Shown piece after piece: positions 51,587 to 61,000 of a DNA stretch of 64,000 nucleotides. The translations under genes and the position numbers were made by a program. The stretch's first letter is position 1. Every line of letters begins with the position of its first letter. Origin of the DNA: JARRPM01 sp963792815 (GTDB taxonomy: Bacteria; Pseudomonadota; Gammaproteobacteria; Pseudomonadales; Halieaceae). The DNA lies in assembly GCA_963792815.1 (NCBI GenBank), contig CAWBXR010000013.1, positions 1 to 64,000 of the forward strand. The letters run 5' to 3'. The notes below the pieces were generated by a model, which did not search any database, was not told the DNA's origin, and saw only the letters and a list, made by a program, of their open reading frames with translations.

Positions 51587-54310
51587 TCAGAAATTGTAGC
51601 CCAGGGTCAGGCCGTACAGGCGTGGCTCAATCGGGAACACATTGGTGAACAGCCCGGAAGACGGGTCTGTCACATACATTCCTGCCAGCGCGTCGCTATC
51701 GGTGATGTTCTTGATATACGCCCTGAGATACCAGCTGTTGTCGCTTGCAGCTACGGTGGCCTGGGCGTTCCAGACGTCAAAAGCATCGATCTTGTCGATG
51801 GGGTCGCGGTTGAACTCGCGCCCCCACATCTGGTCCTGCCAGTAATAGTCCAGTCGCAGTGACAGGTTCAACCGGTCCAGCTCCCAGTTGTATTGCGCGC
51901 CGAGGCTGACCGTGGTGGAGGGAGAGTTTTTCAACTCGTTGCCGTTGAGGTCCACCTCCACCCCGGTGCCGACGTTATAGGGCTGGGGCAGTGGACTGCC
52001 GTCGCTCAGGACCGGGTTGGAACAATCGTTGAGCTGGGGCATATCCGGGGCCGGCGCACCATTGTGGAAGACCACGCAATTGGAGGCATTGGTATTGTCC
52101 TTGATCAGGGTTGCCCCGGCGCTACCCTGGGTGGGGTCTCTCGTGTCCACAACCTGAAAATCGCGGATGGCAGTCTCGAGCAGGGAGAGATTGGCGTTTA
52201 ACAGCCAGTTGCTGTCGGGGGCGAACAGAAACTCCGACTCCAGGCCGTAAATCTCGGCGTCGGTGTTTTCGTTGAAGGAAGTGCGATTGATTACGCGGGA
52301 TATCTGCAAATCGCTGTAGTCGTAGTAAAAGGCCGTCAGGTTCGCCTGCAGGCGGTTGCCGAACAGCTGGTTCTTGGTGCCGATTTCAAAGGCGTTGACG
52401 AATTCCGGCTCGAAGGTCAGGGCGGTGTCGGGAAACTCCCTTGGGTCAAAGGCCGGGTTGAAGCCACCGCCCTTGTAGCCGCGGGAATAGGAGCCGTAGA
52501 ACAGGGTCTCGTCGCTCCAGCTCATGTCCGGCGCCCAATCCAGTACCAGTCGCCCGGTCCACTCCTCCCAGTCCTCGTCGTCCCTGCGCTCCGGGGCGAG
52601 CAGCGCCAGGTCTTCATCGGCGCCAAAGGCCTGCAGTATCGGCAGGCCGTCGGCGCCGAAGTCCAGCAGGTAGGCGGCATCGTGCACCGTTTTCTTGTCG
52701 CGGGTATAGCGCGCACCGGCGGTTAGCTTGAGCTGCTCGTTCAGTGAGTAGTAAACCTCGCCGAATGCCGCTGTGGATTCCAGTTCGTATTTCTTGGTGG
52801 TGTTGTGGAAGCTCGGGCTGACCCAGCCGAGGCCGTCTATCCCGATCAGCCCGCCCAGTGCCACCGGTACCGCAGGTAGCACCACAGAGAAGTAGTCGAG
52901 GCCATTGGCAATTACCCAGTAGTCATTATCTATATCCGCATCCAGCGCGAATACCCCACCGATGAAGTTGAAGCGGCCGTCATAATTTGAAGACAGGTTG
53001 GCCTCGAAGGTGTATTGCTCGGTGTTTGCCGAGGAGATGTCATAGCCGTCCAGTGAGTTGCTTCTGCCGGCGATATTGCCCCCCACTATGCCGGTATTGG
53101 TCTTTGACTGCCTCGAGATAGGCAGCTTGTTGTCGGCGAAGTAGGTGGCGTAGGTGATCGGGGCCAGCGCTTCCAGAAAGGGGGAGGGGAAGAACTCCAC
53201 CGCACTGGAGTTCATGGTGTAGTCCTGCTGGGAGCGCAGGGAGGTATCGTGGTAACTGGTGATAACGGAAAGCTCGTGGCTCTGGAACTGGTGATCCAGG
53301 CGCAGAATCATCAGGGTTTCGTCGCTCTGGTACTCGGGGTCGGAGTCCGCCGCCACCTTGCGCATGGAGCGGGGCACCCCGGCGGTATCATTGGTGAGGC
53401 CGGGCTGGGGCCCAAGCGGCCCCAGGCGGCTGGGTATGATGCCGGTCAACTGGGCCAGTGGGTTGACCGCGTCCCAGGCCAGCTTGTCCGGCAGGCAACC
53501 CAGCAGCGCCGAGGGGTCGTTATGGCACAGCTGTTTCTGGCTGCGGGTACGACTGCTGTCCTCGTCCATGTAAGAGGCCATGAAGTTGACCGTGGTGTTC
53601 TCGCTCGGCAACCATTGCAGTGACCCCCGCAGGGACCACTGGTCCCGGTCGTCGATGTCGTTGTCCGTTACCAGGTTTTTGGTATAGCCGTCGCGCTGCA
53701 GGCTGATACCGGCAAGGCGCACCGCCAGTGTGTCGCCCAGCGGGATGTTTACCATGCCCTTGACCCGCATGGTGTCGTAGTTGCCATACTGGCCCTCGAT
53801 ATTTCCATCGAACTCTTCCACGCTGGCACGATTGGTAATCATATTGACCGCGCCGCCGGTGGAATTGCGGCCATACAGGGTCCCCTGGGGTCCGCGCAGC
53901 ACCACCAGTTGGTCGATGTCGTAGTATTCAGTTTCGTACAGGCGGGGGTCCTGCAGGGGTACATCATTGATGTGGATGCCCACACCGGCGTCGGACGTGG
54001 CGGCCACCAGGTCCTGGCCGATGCCGCGTATCTTGAAATTGCTGCCGGTAAAGTTCCCCTTGCTGTAGCTGACATTGGGTGCCGAGAAGCGCAGGTCCTG
54101 CACGGTCGTGATCTGTTTTGCTTCCATTGCCGCCGCATCGAAGGCGGTGATGGCAATGGGGACATTCTGCATGTCCTCGGTACGCTTCTGGGCGGTGACG
54201 ACGATTTCTTCCAGTTGGGCCCTGGCGTGATTGCCGCCGGCAAGTCCGCAAGCGCTGAGGATTGTGATCGCCAGTCGGATCCTGGGATTTGCCCGCAGGT
54301 GCTCGGTCAT
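51587..54310 (-). CDS. TonB-dependent outer-membrane receptor
   Basis: 907 residues from ATG 54308-54310, which is preceded by AGAGG and starts a signal region ending AGGNHARA; the open frame runs 75 codons further upstream without one. The mature N-terminus has a TonB-box-like stretch (LEEIVVTAQKRTEDMQNVPI), then the plug (FSAPNVSYSKGNFTGSNFKI, GPQGTLYGRNSTGGAVNMIT) and a 22-strand-type barrel ending LYGLTLGYNF. This AQKRTED-type receptor is abundant in marine and sphingomonad-like bacteria, where ligands include siderophores, sterols and aromatic compounds; the substrate is not assignable here. No FpvR/FecR or adjacent transporter is present. It is divergent from the patatin gene across 224 bases. 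Confidence 0.93.
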   Translation of the reverse strand: MTEHLRANPRIRLAITILSACGLAGGNHARAQLEEIVVTAQKRTEDMQNVPIAITAFDAAAMEAKQITTVQDLRFSAPNVSYSKGNFTGSNFKIRGIGQDLVAATSDAGVGIHINDVPLQDPRLYETEYYDIDQLVVLRGPQGTLYGRNSTGGAVNMITNRASVEEFDGNIEGQYGNYDTMRVKGMVNIPLGDTLAVRLAGISLQRDGYTKNLVTDNDIDDRDQWSLRGSLQWLPSENTTVNFMASYMDEDSSRTRSQKQLCHNDPSALLGCLPDKLAWDAVNPLAQLTGIIPSRLGPLGPQPGLTNDTAGVPRSMRKVAADSDPEYQSDETLMILRLDHQFQSHELSVITSYHDTSLRSQQDYTMNSSAVEFFPSPFLEALAPITYATYFADNKLPISRQSKTNTGIVGGNIAGRSNSLDGYDISSANTEQYTFEANLSSNYDGRFNFIGGVFALDADIDNDYWVIANGLDYFSVVLPAVPVALGGLIGIDGLGWVSPSFHNTTKKYELESTAAFGEVYYSLNEQLKLTAGARYTRDKKTVHDAAYLLDFGADGLPILQAFGADEDLALLAPERRDDEDWEEWTGRLVLDWAPDMSWSDETLFYGSYSRGYKGGGFNPAFDPREFPDTALTFEPEFVNAFEIGTKNQLFGNRLQANLTAFYYDYSDLQISRVINRTSFNENTDAEIYGLESEFLFAPDSNWLLNANLSLLETAIRDFQVVDTRDPTQGSAGATLIKDNTNASNCVVFHNGAPAPDMPQLNDCSNPVLSDGSPLPQPYNVGTGVEVDLNGNELKNSPSTTVSLGAQYNWELDRLNLSLRLDYYWQDQMWGREFNRDPIDKIDAFDVWNAQATVAASDNSWYLRAYIKNITDSDALAGMYVTDPSSGLFTNVFPIEPRLYGLTLGYNF

Positions 54311-54534
54311 TGGGAGTGCCTCTTTATTATTAGATATTTTTATCGCCTGCCACCTGGCTTGAAAGGCCTGCCCCGGGTGGTGGGTCTGGATGAGCATCTC
54401 AAACATATTCCGGGGGGTCAATTGATCGCCAGGTGTAAGCTTGTTGCCGGTACAAATAACAGGACTTATTGCCGGGCCGCGATTTTCCCCCGGATACTCT
54501 GTGTTAGGCTCTTGCGTCAGGGGAGGGCATCGCA

Positions 54535-55755
54535 ATGAATCATCAACCCGCGGCAGATCGTACTGCCCTGGTACTTACCGGTGGCGGCGCGCGGGCAGCC
54601 TACCAGGTGGGAGTGCTTAAAGCGGCTGCGCAGCTGTTACCCAAGCGCGCACACAACCCGTTTTCCATCATCACCGGCACCTCCGCCGGAGCGGTCAACG
54701 CGGTTGCCCTTGGGGCATCGGCGAACAATTTCCGCCTCGCGGTGAAGAAGGTGGAGCGCATCTGGAGCAACCTGCACGTCGAGCAGGTGTATAAGGCGGG
54801 CTATCGCGACCTGTTTGGGGCTGTCCTGCGGCTGATAGCTTCCCTGTTCCACCAGGGTGTCGGCCTGACTAAACCACTGTCGCTGCTCAATAACCAACCG
54901 CTGGTTGAACTGCTGACCAGGGTGATAGATTTCGGCGACCTGGAGCGCCGCCTGCAGGGTGGTTTACTCGACGCCATCGGCGTTACCGCATCCAGTTACG
55001 ACAGCGGCGAGTCGGTGACGTTCTACCAGAGCGACCTGGGCGGCAATGTATTGCCCGAGTGGCGCCAGTCCCGACGTCGTGGCGTTGCGACCAGGCTGAA
55101 CGTAAAGCACCTGCTCGCATCGTCCGCGATTCCCACCCTGTTGCCGGCCACAAGGATAGGCAACAGTTACTACGGTGACGGTGCCCTGCGCCAGGTCGCA
55201 CCGATAAGCTCCGCCATCCACCTCGGAGCTGAACGCATACTGGTGGTTGGCGTCAGCGGCAACCCCAACCGACCACCGACGGAGTCGCATGAAGGGCACT
55301 CCCCGTCGCTCGCCAGGATGGTTGGCCATGTCTTTAACAGCGCCTTTATCGATGCCCTTGAAAATGACATGGAGCATGTGTCCAGGATCAATGAACTGGT
55401 CGGCATGGTGATCAACGAGAACCCGCACACATCCACCGGCGCCATGAAACTGGTGGACTTCCTTTGCATCAACCCGAGCATCGAGATCAGTGACCTGGTC
55501 TCCAGGCACATGGACAGCCTGCCCCGGTCGATGCGCAGGGTTTTGAGGATGACCGGGGCAACCCCCGCCGGCGGGGGCGCCAGTATGGCGAGCTACCTTA
55601 TGTTTGAAGGGGCTTTTTGCCGCGAACTGATAGACTGCGGCTACCGCGACGCCATGGATCAGGAAGATGCCCTGATGGATTTCTTTTACCCACGGCGCGA
55701 GGTGCGCATGAACGGTGAAACGGCATACGCCCCGGGCGGCGGGCCGGGCAGGTGA
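54535..55755 (+). CDS. Patatin-like phospholipase
   Basis: 406 residues without signal peptide. The oxyanion loop is LTGGGARAAYQVG (Gly16-Arg20), the serine elbow is TGTSAG with Ser50, and the aspartate motif is YGDGALRQ with Asp215, forming the usual Ser-Asp dyad. A C-terminal ~190-residue region continues with helices (SLARMVGHVFNSAFIDALEN, DMEHVSRINELVGMVIN) and is typical of RssA/YchK-like cytoplasmic patatins with extensions. It ends about 20 bases before a potassium-channel gene on the same strand, which has its own GGAGG site. The start has AGGGGAGGG upstream. Confidence 0.88.
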   Translation: MNHQPAADRTALVLTGGGARAAYQVGVLKAAAQLLPKRAHNPFSIITGTSAGAVNAVALGASANNFRLAVKKVERIWSNLHVEQVYKAGYRDLFGAVLRLIASLFHQGVGLTKPLSLLNNQPLVELLTRVIDFGDLERRLQGGLLDAIGVTASSYDSGESVTFYQSDLGGNVLPEWRQSRRRGVATRLNVKHLLASSAIPTLLPATRIGNSYYGDGALRQVAPISSAIHLGAERILVVGVSGNPNRPPTESHEGHSPSLARMVGHVFNSAFIDALENDMEHVSRINELVGMVINENPHTSTGAMKLVDFLCINPSIEISDLVSRHMDSLPRSMRRVLRMTGATPAGGGASMASYLMFEGAFCRELIDCGYRDAMDQEDALMDFFYPRREVRMNGETAYAPGGGPGR

Positions 55756-55776
55756 TTTGTTTGCGGTGGAGGAAAC

Positions 55777-56463
55777 ATGAAGTTCAAGCCGAGTCGTAAG
55801 GACAATTTCATCTGGCTTTTGCTGGCGTTGATTGCGCTCGAATTTTGCAATGCGCTGTTTTCCCAGCTCGACCTTCAAGCCGCCAAGGCACTGGTCAACA
55901 TCAGCCTGATCGTGACGGTAGTGATTTCTGTCTGGTCCCTGCAGACAGACGGTACCAACTGGCTGAGCCCCAAGGTGCTTGTCGCCATGGTCATCGTTGG
56001 CCTGATGGTGCTCGATATTACCCTCGTGAGCGAATGGGTTGCCCCTGTTCAGCTGATCTCGATGTTTGTGTTCGTCAGTATTACGATCTACCTGGCCTGG
56101 CAGCAGGTCATGTTTACCGGTGAGATCACGCGCAACACGATTTTTGGCGCCATCTGTATCTATATACTGATTGGCCTCTTGTTCGGGTTCGCCTTTCTGA
56201 TAGCCGAGCGCATTTTCCCGGGCTCCCTTGTCGGCCTCGATGGCAAGAGCTGGCAGGACGACCTGCAAGCCACTATCTACTATTCCATGGTGACGCTGAC
56301 CACCCTCGGCTACGGCGACATCACCCCCGCAGGCCCAGTCACCCGCTTTCTGGCCTATACGGAAGCCATGATAGGTGTATTTTACACCACAGTGCTGGTT
56401 GCCAGCCTCATCGGCCTGCGGCTATCGGGATACCATACGGAAAAACCTAAAGATACCGACTGA
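55777..56463 (+). CDS. Potassium-channel-family protein
   Basis: 228 residues. Several hydrophobic helices (about five or six) include DNFIWLLLALIALEFCNALF, VLVAMVIVGLMVLDITLV and FGAICIYILIGLLFGFAFLI. The pore loop carries the K+ selectivity filter in TLTTLGYGDITPAG, followed by a final helix. It ends shortly after the last helix, so no RCK or cyclic-nucleotide domain gates it. The start is preceded by GGAGGAAAC. Together with the pyrophosphatase and antiporter it adds to the ion-handling content of the window. Confidence 0.9.
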   Translation: MKFKPSRKDNFIWLLLALIALEFCNALFSQLDLQAAKALVNISLIVTVVISVWSLQTDGTNWLSPKVLVAMVIVGLMVLDITLVSEWVAPVQLISMFVFVSITIYLAWQQVMFTGEITRNTIFGAICIYILIGLLFGFAFLIAERIFPGSLVGLDGKSWQDDLQATIYYSMVTLTTLGYGDITPAGPVTRFLAYTEAMIGVFYTTVLVASLIGLRLSGYHTEKPKDTD

Positions 56464-56568
56464 TGAGTGAGGGCGGCGAGCACTATCGACAGTGGTCCGG
56501 GTACGCCTTATATTGGAACTTTGGCCCAGAATATAGTCACCCTGGCGGGAAACTTGAGGCACCGTGAC

Positions 56569-56979
56569 ATGGCAAAACTGATCTCAGCAACCCTGGCTGT
56601 TCTCGCGCTCAGCGCCTGTTCATCCAGCCCTGACAAGGCGGTAACCACGATAGAGAGCAGGCTGTCCGCCGCCGGCTTCGAACTGAAGCTTGCCGATACG
56701 CCGGAAAAGCTGGCCCACCTCAAGACCATGGGCCAGCGCAGGCTGTTTCCCATCAGCAGGGACGGCGATATGGTATTTATCTACGCCGATGCCCAGGGCT
56801 GCAAGTGTATCTACGTGGGCTCCCAGCAGAATTACCAGGAATACCAGCGCCTGGCGATCCAGCAGAAGGTCGTTGACGAGCAGCATATGACCGCCGAGGA
56901 AAACAGGATGGCGGCTGAGACCAACGCCCAGATGACCTGGGATGTGTGGGGTCTTTGGCCCGGCCCTGTGGTTTACTGA
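56569..56979 (+). CDS. Small lipoprotein of unknown function
   Basis: 136 residues from ATG 56569: MAKLISATLAVLALSACSSS has a lipobox LSAC. The mature part (TTIESRLSAAGFELKLADTP, then PISRDGDMVFIYADAQGCKC) contains a CKC pair and an acidic/Gln-rich helix (QQNYQEYQRLAIQQKVVDEQ), and ends near WDVWGLWPGPVVY. No named family recognised. It could be anchored in either membrane. It follows the channel gene on the same strand and precedes the non-coding 57.0-57.2 kb gap with the rnf promoter. Confidence 0.65.
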   Translation: MAKLISATLAVLALSACSSSPDKAVTTIESRLSAAGFELKLADTPEKLAHLKTMGQRRLFPISRDGDMVFIYADAQGCKCIYVGSQQNYQEYQRLAIQQKVVDEQHMTAEENRMAAETNAQMTWDVWGLWPGPVVY

Positions 56980-57037
56980 AGAAACCACGCACTACCGAAC
57001 CCGGCGTTCTTCCGGGGACTGGATTCCCCGCCTAAAA

Positions 57038-57051
57038 TTGAGCTTGATCAA
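57038..57051. promoter_or_regulatory. Candidate FNR/ANR box upstream of rnfB-nifJ
   Basis: TTGAGCTTGATCAA matches TTGAT-N4-ATCAA at 9 of 10 positions. Its centre (57044.5) is about 80 bases upstream of the start predicted from the promoter at 57090-57118, close to a class I activator position. It suggests activation of a ferredoxin-based module when oxygen falls. Sequence match only; a chance match is possible. Confidence 0.5.
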
Positions 57052-57089
57052 GTGAATGCCCTGTTGCGCTCGCCCTGGGCGCTTGTGGT

Positions 57090-57118
57090 TTGACTCTCTC
57101 CCGGCCAGCGCCTAAATT
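57090..57118 (+). promoter_or_regulatory. Candidate sigma70 promoter for rnfB-nifJ-rnfC
   Basis: TTGACT (57090-57095, five of six to consensus) and TAAATT (57113-57118, four of six) with exactly 17 bases between. Transcription would start near 57125, leaving a ~50-base leader before the rnfB ATG at 57177. It is the best promoter match seen in the window and sits directly downstream of the FNR-like box. Confidence 0.55.
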
Positions 57119-57176
57119 TTCCCGATAGGGTTTTAACCCGGCTTCCGGAAAAAACAATTGCTGGACTGTTCCTGAC

Positions 57177-58041
57177 ATGGTGGTGCTCACCGCAGTGGTG
57201 GCCCTTGGCGGGCTGACGTTCCTGCTGGCTACCGCCCTGATTCTGGCGAATCGCAAACTCCATGTGGATGAGGACCTGCGGATCGATGTCGTGGAGGAGA
57301 TGCTGCCCCACGCCAACTGTGGCGCCTGTGGTTACCCCGGTTGCCGGCCCTTCGCCGAAGCGCTGGTGGGCGGCGAAGCTGCACCGGGCAAATGTTCGGT
57401 CAGTAACCCCTCAGAGCGTGAGGCCATTGCCGATTACCTGGGCATAGCGGTAGGCGAACAGACCAGGATCGTGGCCCGCCTGGCCTGCGCGGGCGGCAGC
57501 AATGTCGCCCGCCACCGGGCCCACTACAGCGGCGAGCCGTCCTGTCTCGCCGCGGCCCAGGTGGCCGGCGGCGGCAAGGACTGTTTCTGGGGGTGCCTTG
57601 GTTACGGGGATTGCGAGCGGGCCTGTGATTTCGACGCGATCAGCATGAGCAGCAACGCCCTGCCGGTCGTCGACAGCGCCCTGTGCACGGGCTGCGGTGA
57701 TTGCGTCGATATCTGCCCGAAGGACCTGTTTTCGCTCCACCCCGAGGATCACCGTCTGTGGGTGGCCTGCAAAAACCTGGAGCAGGGCGATGCAGGTGCT
57801 GGCGGCCTGTGAAGTCGCCTGTACCGCCTGCGAGCGCTGTGCTGTCGATGGCCCCGGGCTGATCACCATGCAGGATAACCTGCCGGTGATCGATTACAGC
57901 CGGCCGCACGCCACCCGGGTGCCGATCGAGCGCTGTCCCACAGGCGCTATCGTCTGGATCGACGACAGGGGCGGCGTGGTAAAGGGTGCAGCCAGCCGCA
58001 AAGTCCTGCGCCACGATGCCCTGCCGGAAGCGCCCAGTTGA
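57177..58041 (+). CDS. rnfB: Rnf complex ferredoxin-type subunit RnfB (frameshifted)
   Basis: Electron-input subunit of the ion-translocating ferredoxin:NAD+ oxidoreductase. About 287 residues after joining. One N-terminal helix (VVLTAVVALGGLTFLLATAL) is followed by the Fes-type 4Fe-4S domain (HANCGACGYPGCRPFAEALV), then ferredoxin sites CFWGCLGYGDCERACDF, CTGCGDCVDICPKDLF and, past the break, CEVACTACERCA with a last cysteine in IERCPTGAI. The frame breaks at a GGG run at 57785-57787: dropping one G reads KNLEQAMQVLAACEVACTAC. The gene precedes nifJ by 52 bases. It is unusual that rnfB and rnfC are separated by nifJ. Confidence 0.88.
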
Positions 58042-58093
58042 AGTCCGCTGCAATCGGCGGTCAGCGCACTACGAGACAACGAGGAAATACAGC

Positions 58094-61000
58094 ATGAGCA
58101 AGCCAGACACCGCATACAAGTACCCCGGCCAGCGCGCCGCGATGGACGGCAATACCGCGGTCATCATGTGCGAGCGGGAGTCCAGCGACGCGGCGGGCGC
58201 CTACCCGATCACCCCTTCCACCCAGATGGGCGAGTACTGGGCGGAGGCCGCCGCCCAGGGACATATCAACGTGTCGGGGCGGCCGCTGATCTTCATCGAG
58301 CCCGAGGGCGAGCACGCGGCTGCCGCCGTGACAGCCGGGCTGGCCATGACCGGCCTGCGCGCCGCCAATTTTTCCTCCGGCCAGGGCATCGCCTATATGC
58401 ACGAGTCGCTGTACGCGGCTGTCGGCAAGCGGCTGACCTACGTGCTCAATATCGGCGCCCGGGCCATGACCAAGGCCACCCTCAACGTGCATGCCGGGCA
58501 CGACGATTATCACTGTGTTGACGATACCGGCTTCTTCCAGCTGTTTGCCGCGAATGCCCAGCAGGCGGCGGACCTGAATATCATCGCCCACCGTATCGCG
58601 GAGCTGGCGCTCACCCCCGGCATCGTCGCCCAGGACGGCTTCCTGACCACCCACCTGATCGAATCCCTGCTGGTGCCGGAGCGTGAACTGATCGCCGAGT
58701 ACCTGGGGCGGCCGGACGATATCATTGCCACCCCCACCCCTGCCCAGCGCATGATTTTCGGCGATATGCGCCGGCGCATACCCGAGCTGTGGGACGTGGA
58801 CAACCCGATGATGTCGGGGCTGGTACAGAACCAGGATTCCTACATGCAGAGCGTGGCGGCCCAGCGGCCGTTCTTCTTTGATCATATCGACGAGCTGGCG
58901 GAGCAGGCCTTTTACGAATTCCACGAGTTGACGGGGCGCCAGTATGGCCCCGTGGCCACCTACCGGGCTGATGATGCGGATTACCTTATCGTCGGCCAGG
59001 GCAGCGTGATTCCCAGTGCCGAGGTGGTGGCCGATTACCTGCGCGAGACCCGCCACATCAAGGTCGGGGTGGTGAACCTGACCATGTTCCGGCCATTCCC
59101 CGGCGCGCAACTGAGCGAGGTGCTCAAGGGCAGGAAGGGCGTGGTGGTGCTGGAGCGCCTCGACCAGCCCCTGGCGGCTGACCTGCCGCTGATGCGCGAA
59201 ATCCGTTCCACCCTGGGCAAGGCCATGGAAAACGGCCGCGACAAACGCGAGACGCCATACCCGAAACTGGCCACCTACAGCACCCTGGCCGATGCCCCGC
59301 CGCTGTACTCCGGCTCATTCGGCCTGGGCAGCCGCGACCTTCAGCCCGAGGGCCTGATCGGCGCAATAGAGAACATGCTGCCGGAGGGGGCGCGCAAAAA
59401 GCAGTTTTACCTGTCCATCGATTTCCTGCGGGATGAAGCCATGACCCCCAAGCAGGAGATCCACCAGGACAATATCGAGAGCAGCTATCCCGGGGTGCGG
59501 GCGCTCGCGATACGCGGCAGTGAAAACCCCAACCTGATGCCCGCCGGCAGCATTACCGTACGCTTCCACTCCGTCGGTGGCTGGGGCGCGATCACCACCG
59601 GTAAAAACCTGGCGATGACCCTGTTCGACCTGCTGGGTTATCACATCAAGGCCAACCCCAAGTACGGCTCCGAGAAGAAGGGCCAGCCCACCACCTACTA
59701 CCTGTCCGCGGCGCCGGAACCTATCCGCATCAACTGCGAATACTTTTACGTCGACGTGGTGTTGTCACCCGACCCCAACGTGTTCCACCACACCAACGCC
59801 GCTGGCCGGGCTGAAAGAGGGCGGGGTGTTCGTCATCCAGAGCGACCGCGGCTCGGCGGAGCAGGTGTGGGCCGACATTCCCGAGCACTACCAGCAGATT
59901 ATCGTCGACAGGCAGATTCGCCTGTTTTACCTGGACGCGTTCAATATCGCGCGGGAAGAGGCCACTGATTCGGAACTGCAACTGCGCATGCAGGGTATCG
60001 CCTTCCAGGGCGCTTTCTTCGCCACCTCACCGCTGGCGCGAGCAGACCGGCCTGAGCCAGGAGAAACTGCTGCAGGCGATTCGCAGCCAGCTGGAGCACA
60101 AGTTTGGCGACAAGGGTGCCAGGGTGGTGGAGGACAATGTCCGGGTGGTCAAGCGCGGCTTCGACGAGGTGCGGGAAATCACCGACAAGGAAGTGGGAAT
60201 ACAGGCGGCCCGCCTGATCGACGCGCGTGCCGAACCGAAGTTGCCGGTGATGGTGAAACGCCTGCCACAGAGCGGGGCGCCCAGTGCGGATATCCATCGT
60301 TTCTGGGAACAGACGGGCAATTTCTACGCCCGCGGAATGGGCAACGACAACCTCACCGATCCCTTCATCGGCCTGGGTGTGATGCCCGCGTCGTCGGCGC
60401 TGTTTCGCGACATGACCGGCATTCGCTTCGAGCATCCACAGTGGATCGCGGAGAACTGTACCGCCTGCGGCAATTGCTACACCGTGTGCCCGGATACCGC
60501 CATTCCCGGCCTGGTCAACGAGGTCGGCCAGGTGCTGGACACCGTGGTCGGCCGGGTCAGGAAAAAGGGTTACAGCGTGCAGCATCTGCCGCGCGCGGTG
60601 CGCCAGCTGGAGCGGAGCCTGCGGGGCTTGCTCGGCCAGGCGGCGGAGAGCGACCCGGTGGACGAGCTGCTGCAGGAGGCGATTACCGCCACGGTGAATG
60701 ACTCCGAGCTGGCGGAAACCGAGCGGGCTGAACTGAAGCGGGAATTCGAGTGGTTCAACGAGGAACTGGACGGGTTCCAGTTCGCCCTCAGCCGGCCCTA
60801 TTACACCCTGCCGGAAAAGAAGGCGGCGGGCAGTGGTGGGCTGCTCAGCATCACGGTCAACCCCTATACCTGCAAGGGTTGCATGGAGTGCGTGGCGGTA
60901 TGTGACGACGCGGCCCTCGTCCCGGTGCGCCAGACCGGGGATTCGGTACAGCAGTTGCGGGACCAGTGGAATTTCTGGCTGGACCTGCCCACCACGCCGC

